Positions 6,393-11,518 of a stretch of DNA of 11,518 nucleotides are shown here, one piece after another. The first letter of the stretch is position 1; each line of letters begins with the position of its first letter. Below the pieces are notes generated by a model. It was given only the letters and a program-made list of their open reading frames with translations. It ran no database searches and was not told the DNA's origin. The stretch is from Pseudomonadota bacterium. GTDB lineage: Bacteria; Pseudomonadota; Gammaproteobacteria; Xanthomonadales; Rhodanobacteraceae. The stretch is taken from contig JANXVS010000146.1 of NCBI GenBank assembly GCA_025351555.1, positions 1 to 11,518 on the forward strand, given 5' to 3'. The position numbers were made by a program, and so were the translations under genes.

Positions 6393-8750
6393 ATGCCAAG
6401 TATCGAACAAAGGATTGCCGAAGAAATCGTCGCAAAACCAGCGCAGGCCGCCGCGGTCGAGCTGCTGGATGGCGGCGCCACCGTGCCGTTTATCGCGCGT
6501 TACCGCAAGGAAGCCACCGGCGGGCTGGACGACATTCAGCTACGTCTGCTCGAAGAGCGTCTGCGTTATCTGCGCGAACTGGAAGAACGGCGTGAAGCGG
6601 TGCTCGCGAGCATCGCCGAGCAGGGCAAGCTCGACGATGCACTGAAGGCGCAGATTCTCGGTGCCGATACCAAGGCGCGACTGGAGGATTTGTACCTGCC
6701 CTACAAGCCCAAGCGCCGCACGCGCGCGCAGATTGCGCGCGAGGCCGGCTTGCAGCCGTTCGCCGATGCGCTGCGCGCGAGTCCGGCCGAAGCGCCGGAG
6801 GCGCTCGCGCTGACCTACGTCGATGCGAGGAAAAATATTGCTGACGTCAAGGCCGCGCTCGACGGTGCGCGCGCAATTGTTGTCGAAGAGTTTTCCGAAG
6901 ATGCGACTCTGGTCGGCCAATTGCGCGATTGGCTGTGGCAACGCGGTCAGGTGCGCGCGAAGGTGATCGAAGGCAAGCAGGGCGAAGGCGCAAAATACCG
7001 CGATTACTTCGATCACGCCGAAGCAATCCGCGCAATCGCTTCGCATCGCCTCTTGGCCTTGTTTCGCGCCCGTAACGAAGGCGTGCTCGATCTGGAGTTG
7101 GAACCGGGAGGTACCTCAGCGCGAATCCCTTCGCGCGAGGATCACAAAGCGGGCGTCCTGCCCGCACTTTCCAATCCGGGTCATGCCGAAGCTGAAGGAC
7201 GCATCGCTGCACATTTCAATGTTGCCGAACGTGGCCGCCCGGCTGACGCATGGCTCCGTGAATCCTGCCGCCAGACCTGGCGTATAAAATTACACCTGCA
7301 GCTCACGCTGGATCTGTTCGGTCGCGCGCGCGAAGCGGCCGAGGACGAAGCCATCCGCGTGTTCGGCAGCAACCTGAAGGATCTGATGCTGGCCGCGCCG
7401 GCCGGAGCGAAAGTCGTCATGGGTCTGGACCCCGGCATCCGCACGGGTGTCAAAGTGGCGATCATGGACGCGACCGGCAAGCTGATGACCACACACACGA
7501 TCTATCCGCACGAACCGAAAAACCAGTGGGATCAGTCGATCGCCCAGCTCGCCGCCGCGTGCAAGCATTGCGGCGTAAATCTGGTCGCGATCGGCAACGG
7601 CACCGCCTCGCGCGAGACCGACAAGCTGGTCGGCGAGTTGATGAAAAAGCATGCAGATCTCAAACTGGCCAAGGTCGTTGTCAGCGAGGCCGGCGCATCG
7701 ATCTATTCGGCATCCGAGTTTGCATCGAAGGAATTTCCCGAGCTTGATGTGTCGCTGCGCGGCGCGGTGTCCATCGCGCGACGCCTGCAGGACCCGCTCG
7801 CCGAACTCGTCAAGATCGAACCCAAGGCGATCGGCGTGGGCCAGTACCAGCACGACGTGAATCAGGTGAAGCTCGCGCGTTCGCTGGATGCAAGCGTCGA
7901 GGACTGCGTCAATGGCGTTGGCGTCGATGTGAACACGGCCTCGGCACCGCTACTCGCGCGCGTGGCGGGCTTGTCGCCGACGGTAGCGGACAACGTGGTC
8001 AAGTTTCGCGATACCAACGGCGCGTTCCGCACGCGCGCGGCGATCAAGAAAGTGCCACGGCTTGGCGACAAAGCCTACGAGCAATGTGCAGGGTTTCTGC
8101 GCATCGCCGCCGGCGACAATCCGCTCGATGCTTCCAGCGTGCACCCGGAAGCCTATCCGCTAGTAGAACGCATCGCCCAGAGCAGCGGGCGGGATGTGCA
8201 AAGGATCATCGGCGACAGCGCTTTCCTGCGCAGTCTCAAGCCTGATCAATTCACCGACGAGAAGTTCGGCCTGCCGACCGTGCGTGACATCTTGAAGGAA
8301 CTGGAAAAGCCCGGGCGCGATCCCCGGCCACAGTTCGTCATGCCGACCTTCGTCGATGGCGTGGACAATCTGGGTGATCTGAAACCGGGCATGGTGCTCG
8401 AAGGGCGCGTCTCGAATGTTGCCGCATTTGGCGCCTTTGTCGACATCGGTGTGCACCAGGACGGCCTGGTACACGTTTCCGCATTGTCCACAAAGTATGT
8501 CAAGGACCCACGCGACGTGGTTAAGGCGGGCGATGTGGTCAAGGTCAAGGTGATCGAGGTCGATCTGCTGCGCAAGCGCATTGCGCTGACGATGCGGCTG
8601 GATGATCTGCTGGTTGCAGCGAGCGGCAAACCGGTAACGCAGGAAAATCGCGCCCGCGCCGACAAGGACTCGGCTGCGCCGGTCAAACCGCAGGTTGCGG
8701 CGACGAACAACGCGCTGGCAGACGCGTTCTCGCGCGCACGGCGGAGCTAA
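6393..8750 (+). CDS. tex: Tex-family RNA-binding transcription accessory protein
   Basis: 785-residue S1-domain protein related to Bordetella/Pseudomonas Tex and E. coli YhgF, a nucleic-acid-binding factor implicated in transcription and RNA handling; it acts in the cytoplasm. Domains: N-terminal helical region (about 1-200, with [17 protein letters not shown] and [15 protein letters not shown]); YqgF/RNase H-like domain from about 340 ([42 protein letters not shown]); helix-hairpin-helix region about 510-570 ([19 protein letters not shown] to CAGFLRI); linker with DFTDEKFG-type sequence ([18 protein letters not shown]); S1 domain about 665-735 ([20 protein letters not shown]); and a low-complexity basic tail. 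Residues ~240-262 are extra relative to recalled homologues and come from two hairpins. The Shine-Dalgarno is weak. Likely cotranscribed with the preceding two genes. Confidence 0.96.
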   Translation: MPSIEQRIAEEIVAKPAQAAAVELLDGGATVPFIARYRKEATGGLDDIQLRLLEERLRYLRELEERREAVLASIAEQGKLDDALKAQILGADTKARLEDLYLPYKPKRRTRAQIAREAGLQPFADALRASPAEAPEALALTYVDARKNIADVKAALDGARAIVVEEFSEDATLVGQLRDWLWQRGQVRAKVIEGKQGEGAKYRDYFDHAEAIRAIASHRLLALFRARNEGVLDLELEPGGTSARIPSREDHKAGVLPALSNPGHAEAEGRIAAHFNVAERGRPADAWLRESCRQTWRIKLHLQLTLDLFGRAREAAEDEAIRVFGSNLKDLMLAAPAGAKVVMGLDPGIRTGVKVAIMDATGKLMTTHTIYPHEPKNQWDQSIAQLAAACKHCGVNLVAIGNGTASRETDKLVGELMKKHADLKLAKVVVSEAGASIYSASEFASKEFPELDVSLRGAVSIARRLQDPLAELVKIEPKAIGVGQYQHDVNQVKLARSLDASVEDCVNGVGVDVNTASAPLLARVAGLSPTVADNVVKFRDTNGAFRTRAAIKKVPRLGDKAYEQCAGFLRIAAGDNPLDASSVHPEAYPLVERIAQSSGRDVQRIIGDSAFLRSLKPDQFTDEKFGLPTVRDILKELEKPGRDPRPQFVMPTFVDGVDNLGDLKPGMVLEGRVSNVAAFGAFVDIGVHQDGLVHVSALSTKYVKDPRDVVKAGDVVKVKVIEVDLLRKRIALTMRLDDLLVAASGKPVTQENRARADKDSAAPVKPQVAATNNALADAFSRARRS
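7110..7178. repeat. Palindromic in-frame insert inside tex
   Basis: Homologues I recall pass from LELEPG directly to a short stretch and GHAEAEGRI. Here ~23 residues ([20 protein letters not shown]...) intervene. The DNA has two perfect hairpins: GCGCGAA/TTCGCGC around TCCC (7119-7136) and GCGGGC/GCCCGC around GTCCT (7149-7165). Read on the minus strand their loops are GGGA and AGGAC, the same as hairpins in the glyS-adjacent insert. The frame is preserved. Confidence 0.6.
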
Positions 8751-8981
8751 GGAACCTCTGCAAAAGTATACCGAGGCTGGTTTCGCCCTTCAGCCCCCTT
8801 AAGTTATGGGGGCGACTGCGCGCGCCAGGAGCGCGCGCGAACGGCGCAGCCGGCCCGCAGGGCGAGCCACAGGATGTGGCGAGTCAAACCCTTGCTGCGC
8901 AAGGGTTTTCCGGGTTGTGGGAGTGCGGCGTCCGCAGTCGAAGTCAGCGCAATGAAGCCTTTTATAGACTTCCCTAAAGCG
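8751..8981. repeat. Hairpin cluster between convergent tex and lipoprotein gene
   Basis: No gene is present. Perfect hairpins in order: GCCCCC/GGGGGC (8793-8813); an 8-bp GC-alternating stem around CAGGA (8818-8838); GCCC/GGGC (8853-8863); GCCACA/TGTGGC around GGA (8866-8880); AAACCCTTGC/GCAAGGGTTT around TGC (8886-8908); and TGCGG/CCGCA (8924-8936). Such density is far above chance and looks like a composite dispersed repeat. Confidence 0.7.
8886..8909. terminator. Candidate bidirectional terminator
   Basis: A 10-bp perfect stem with TGC loop has TTTT on the plus side and TTT on the minus side. It lies 136 nt after the tex stop and 73 nt after the lipoprotein stop, which suits termination for both converging genes. 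The T-tracts are short, and it may simply be one more module of the surrounding repeat. Confidence 0.45.
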
Positions 8982-9815
8982 CTATTTCTTCGGCGCGCGT
9001 GCCTGGGCGGTGTTAAACGCCTGTTGCGCGTGGGCATAGACGCTCGTGGCGTCGTCGGCAGAAACTTCACTGCTCTGACCGCTGGCCATGCGTTCCTTGA
9101 GCACGAGCTGACCGCTGTCGTCCCAGCCAAGCCTGGTAGTGGCATAAGGACGTCCGCCGCCGGCAGCGGATTCCTCTTTCACTACCACCCACGGCTTGTC
9201 GGTCAGGAACGCCATCTTCAGCGTCACGCGGCCCTTGTCATTGTCCAGATCGGTGATCTCGCGCACTACCTTGACCTTGCCGTTGGATACGAAGGCATCC
9301 CAGGCGACCGACGAAGTATCGTTCATCGAAGTGCCGCTGATCTGCTTGAACGAGCCGATCTGGGCGTAGGCTTTCTTGTACTCGTCGAACATCTTTTCCG
9401 CTGGTGTCGGCTCGGGCGCAACGGTGATTTCCACGCGCGCAGGTGCCTTGTTGGTCAGCACCGGAGATTGCAACACCGGCAAATAGCGACGATCGCCATC
9501 GATGAGCACGGCGTCGACGGCGTAGGTGCGCTTGGGATCAACCTGCTTCGGGTCGATCGGAAGGTTGAAGTTGATCGGTGGGCGGCTGGCGTTGGCGATA
9601 ACGGTCTGCGCCAGTATGGTTGCCGGCTGGGCGACATCGATCACCTTCAGCTCAACGCGGGCCTGATTGGAGAGTTCGCGCGGATCACGCAGCACGATCG
9701 TGCCGCTGACGCTGCTGGCGATCGGAGCGGCGGCTGGTGGCGCCGGCGGCGGTGGCGCATTGCAGCCTGCGAGCAGGCCCAGTCCCAGCAACGTCGTGAG
9801 AATTCTTGTTTTCAT
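8982..9815 (-). CDS. Outer-membrane lipoprotein with YbaY-type domain
   Basis: 277 residues. Lipoprotein signal peptide MKTRILTTLLGLGLLAGC has lipobox LAGC with Cys18 as the lipidated residue; Asn follows rather than Asp, so outer-membrane sorting is expected. A Pro/Ala-rich spacer (NAPPPPAPPAAAP) leads to a YbaY-like beta domain at about 33-130: SGTIVLRDPRELSNQARVEL, then VIDVAQPATILAQTVI, then PINFNLPIDPKQVDPKRTYA. That domain is known from E. coli YbaY and putative pilotin-like lipoproteins, and its function is poorly defined. Residues ~131-277 (from PTPAEKMFDEYKKAYAQIG) are an additional mixed alpha/beta region I do not recognise. The start at 9815 is fixed by AAGGAG (9823-9828) 7 nt upstream; the longer frame from 9869 adds residues before the signal peptide. 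It lies 187 nt downstream of glyS on the same strand. Confidence 0.85.
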   Translation of the reverse strand: MKTRILTTLLGLGLLAGCNAPPPPAPPAAAPIASSVSGTIVLRDPRELSNQARVELKVIDVAQPATILAQTVIANASRPPINFNLPIDPKQVDPKRTYAVDAVLIDGDRRYLPVLQSPVLTNKAPARVEITVAPEPTPAEKMFDEYKKAYAQIGSFKQISGTSMNDTSSVAWDAFVSNGKVKVVREITDLDNDKGRVTLKMAFLTDKPWVVVKEESAAGGGRPYATTRLGWDDSGQLVLKERMASGQSSEVSADDATSVYAHAQQAFNTAQARAPKK

Positions 9816-10002
9816 GGTGCATCTCCTTGTCTGGCGCTGGCGCGACCTTGCGCCGTGTCTTGAATCCAATTGTCGTTGTCTTACCCTGAACGGTGACGAT
9901 GCGCAGACGCAAATCGTCTCAACGCAAATTCTAGCTGTTAAACCGGCTCACGAAAATACGAATATCTTCGTAAAGCCGATGTGTACACGCGTTTGTTGAA
10001 AT
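9816..10002. other. Gap between glyS and the lipoprotein gene
   Basis: 187 nt, AT-richer than its surroundings. On the minus strand ACGAA/TTCGT around GATA (9958-9971), followed by ATTTT, could be a weak glyS terminator. Further on, a TAGAAT hexamer (complement of 9928-9933) could be a -10 for the lipoprotein gene, but no good -35 is visible. No small gene was found. Confidence 0.35.
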
Positions 10003-11280
10003 TTATTGGCTTTGCAGCAACGAAATATCGGCCACATACAGGAACATGCGCCGCAATTGGCTCAGCAGGGCCAGGCGGTTTTGCCGTTTTGCCGTGTCCT
10101 CGACCATGACCATGACGGCGTCGAAATACGCATCAACCGGAGCACGCAGATTCGCCAGCGCACGCAAGGTCTCGATGTAGCGGCCTTGCGCGACTAGGGG
10201 CGCGATCGCGGTGGCGGCGGCTTCGATCGCGCGATGCAGCTCGCTTTCCGCGCCCGCGTCGAGCAGGGAGACATCGACCGGACCGGAACGAGCATCACCG
10301 GCCTGGCGCAGGATATTGCCGATACGCTTGTTCGCTGCGGCCAGCGCCTGCGCTTCGGGGAGTCGGGAAAATTCCCCAACGGCGCACAGGCGGCGGTCGA
10401 AATCGACCAGGGTTTCCACGTCGATCGCGCGCACGGCATCGAATTGATCGCTGCCAAAACCACGTTCGGCGTAATAGCTGCGCAGGCGATCGAAGACGAA
10501 ATCGCTGAGTTCGGCTGTCAGAGCATGCTTTTCGTCCGATGGCGAGGTTGCGGCTGGCGCGGGGGCACCGGTTTTCTGCAGTTTTTGCGTTGCGCGCACG
10601 GCCGGCAGCAACTCGACGGCTTCGCGCAGCAAGGCTTCCAGATCCAGTTCCATCTCGCCTTCGATCAAGGTGCGCGCCAGTCCCAGCGCCGCGCGCCGCA
10701 GCGCGAATGGATCCTTGTTGCCGGAAGGCTTCATGCCGACGGCGAAGATGCCGGCAAGCGTATCCAGGCGTTCGGCCACGGCCAGCACTTGGGCAATTTT
10801 CCCTTTTGCCACAGCGTCGCCGGCAAAGCGCGGACGGTAGAATTCGTCCAGCGCCTGCGCGACTTCGGAATTTTCTCCGTGCGCGGTGGCGTAGTAGCGG
10901 CCCATCACGCCTTGCAATTCGGGGAATTCGCCGACCATGCGCGTCATCAAGTCGCATTTGCTCAACGCCGCCGCGCGTGTGGCCAGCGCCGCATCGACGC
11001 TGACGCCGGTATCGCGCAAGCGATTGGCGATCACGCGTGACAGTTCCGCCACGCGCACGCACTTGTCCCAGACGCTGCCAAGCTGCTGCTGGTAGGTGAC
11101 GGATTTGAGCGCTTCCTGCTGGGTCTGCAGCGGCGTTTTCAGGTCTTCGTCGTAGAAGAATTTCGCATCGGCAAAGCGCGGCCGGATCACGCGCTCGTAG
11201 CCTTTGCGGATTTCGCTGGGATCCTTTGATTCGATATTGGCGACGCCGATGAAATGCTCGGTCAGCTTGCCGTCTGCGTC
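10003..11280 (-). CDS. glyS: Glycyl-tRNA synthetase beta subunit, C-terminal part only
   Basis: Beta subunit of the alpha2beta2 glycyl-tRNA synthetase, needed for tRNA recognition during charging of tRNA-Gly. About 425 of the usual ~690 residues are visible. Typical features in order: DADGKLTEHFIGVANIESKDP; RKGYERVIRPRFADAKFFYDEDL; QQQLGSVWDK; LSKCDLMTRMVGEFPELQGVMG; YRPRFAGD; AERLDTLAGIFAVGMKPSGNKDPFALRRAALGLAR (HD-like region); AANKRIGNILRQ; and the C-terminal DALR-type anticodon-binding helices ending FLYVADISLLQSQ. The N-terminal ~260 residues, including the normal lead-in to DADGK, are not present upstream. There the frame runs without a stop into a 147-bp palindromic repeat and then a prmA-like fragment. 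The fused frame continues to the window end, and a GTG at 11487 gives a 494-residue product that is unlikely to be a working subunit. Confidence 0.93.
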   Translation of the reverse strand, partial: DADGKLTEHFIGVANIESKDPSEIRKGYERVIRPRFADAKFFYDEDLKTPLQTQQEALKSVTYQQQLGSVWDKCVRVAELSRVIANRLRDTGVSVDAALATRAAALSKCDLMTRMVGEFPELQGVMGRYYATAHGENSEVAQALDEFYRPRFAGDAVAKGKIAQVLAVAERLDTLAGIFAVGMKPSGNKDPFALRRAALGLARTLIEGEMELDLEALLREAVELLPAVRATQKLQKTGAPAPAATSPSDEKHALTAELSDFVFDRLRSYYAERGFGSDQFDAVRAIDVETLVDFDRRLCAVGEFSRLPEAQALAAANKRIGNILRQAGDARSGPVDVSLLDAGAESELHRAIEAAATAIAPLVAQGRYIETLRALANLRAPVDAYFDAVMVMVEDTAKRQNRLALLSQLRRMFLYVADISLLQSQ

Positions 11281-11427
11281 GGCCGCTCCTGCGCCTCCTG
11301 CGACGCGCATGGATGCGCTAGTGTCGCGGGAGGCAGGATGCCGGGAGCGACCGCCCGCGGCACTCGTACCTCCCTGTACAGCGGCCGCTCCTGCGCGTCC
11401 TGCGCCCGCGGCACTAGTGCCTCCTTG
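11281..11427. repeat. 147-bp palindromic repeat block at the glyS/prmA junction
   Basis: Packed with hairpins: GCGCAT/ATGCGC around GG (11305-11318); GTCGC/GCGAC enclosing GGCA/TGCC with flanking GGGA on both sides (11323-11351); GTAC/GTAC around CTCCCT (11366-11379); GCGC/GCGC around GTCCT (11393-11405); palindrome GGCACTAGTGCC (11410-11421); and GTGC/GCAC around CTCCTT (11417-11430). It has internal direct repeats: 11281-11302 with 11383-11404 (21/22 identical) and 11352-11373 with 11403-11424 (20/22). Read on the minus strand it adds 49 codons without a stop, low-complexity Gly/Ala/Arg/Ser-rich (QGGTSAAG twice, RAGAAA, GGAGAA). Confidence 0.85.
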
Positions 11428-11518
11428 CACGTCGGTCATTACTGCGTCGAAATTCTGGGGCAGGCACAGTGCGAGGCGATCGGCCACCCCGTTGCGTTCG
11501 GCGTTGTCGATGGATGCG
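11428..11518 (-). pseudogene. prmA: Fragment resembling ribosomal protein L11 methyltransferase PrmA
   Basis: The 30 codons at the window edge read ASIDNAERNGVADRLALCLP and then QNFDAVMTDV. This matches the PrmA stretch recalled from E. coli (DNAERNGVSDRLELYLP...ADV), which lies just after the SAM-binding segment and before VVANILAG. PrmA trimethylates L11 at several sites. Nothing in GlyS matches here. The PrmA reading stops at the repeat instead of continuing into VANILAG, so if the sequence is correct this copy is interrupted. The call rests on 30 residues, and upstream sequence is outside the window; it is a truncated gene or one half of an assembly chimera. Confidence 0.65.

Noticed and set aside
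8874..9863. Plus-strand open frame (329 codons) opposite the lipoprotein gene.
   Set aside because: The minus strand has a lipobox, Shine-Dalgarno and YbaY-like sequence; the plus frame begins inside the hairpin cluster and has no family features.
10234..11040. Plus-strand open frame (268 codons) opposite glyS.
   Set aside because: Antisense shadow of conserved GlyS codons, with no family features.

Overview
This 11.5-kb window is GC-rich, densely coded chromosomal DNA of a gammaproteobacterium. The style suggests Xanthomonadales (Rhodanobacteraceae/Xanthomonadaceae-like): a dihydrolipoyl dehydrogenase with an Ala/Pro-type linker at its N-terminal side, glycyl-tRNA synthetase of the two-subunit type, and protein wording close to that clade. 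The taxonomic call is inference from recalled protein similarity, not from a search. Almost everything is housekeeping. No transposase, phage gene, CRISPR array, rRNA or intact tRNA was seen.

Layout. 1-1470 (+): 3' part of lpdA. 1615-2232 (+): beta-class glutathione S-transferase. 2250-2281: REP-like inverted repeat between convergent genes. 2291-2650 (-): small ABM-like protein. 2724-2915: palindromes, then a 48/49-bp tandem repeat. 2916-2947: intrinsic terminator of a 63-aa protein gene (2972-3163, -) that has a sigma54-type promoter. 3213-3644: non-coding, with a 12-bp perfect inverted repeat and C-rich stretches. 3689-6357 and 6393-8750 (+): mnmG, an outer-membrane-barrel-like gene and tex, spaced 2 and 35 nt apart and possibly cotranscribed. 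8751-8981: hairpin cluster between convergent genes. 8982-9815 (-): YbaY-type lipoprotein. 10003-11280 (-): C-terminal part of glyS. 11281-11427: palindromic repeat. 11428-11518 (-): what looks like a piece of prmA.

The main unusual signal is a recurring class of short palindromes whose loops carry GGGA/GGA (or TCCC/TCC on the other strand). They occur in intergenic clusters (about 2745-2792 and 8818-8880) and also inside reading frames. Tex carries a roughly 23-residue in-frame segment made of two such hairpins. A 147-bp in-frame block of five or more of them sits where glyS joins a fragment that reads as ribosomal protein L11 methyltransferase. That prmA-repeat-glyS junction is either a real rearrangement at a dispersed repeat or an assembly chimera at one. 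In either case, a palindromic element family that enters essential genes without breaking the frame would resemble, by analogy only, the Rickettsia palindromic elements.

Other points: mnmG most likely starts at TTG 3689 rather than at the in-frame ATG 3653, and the 63-aa gene has a good -24/-12 promoter match.
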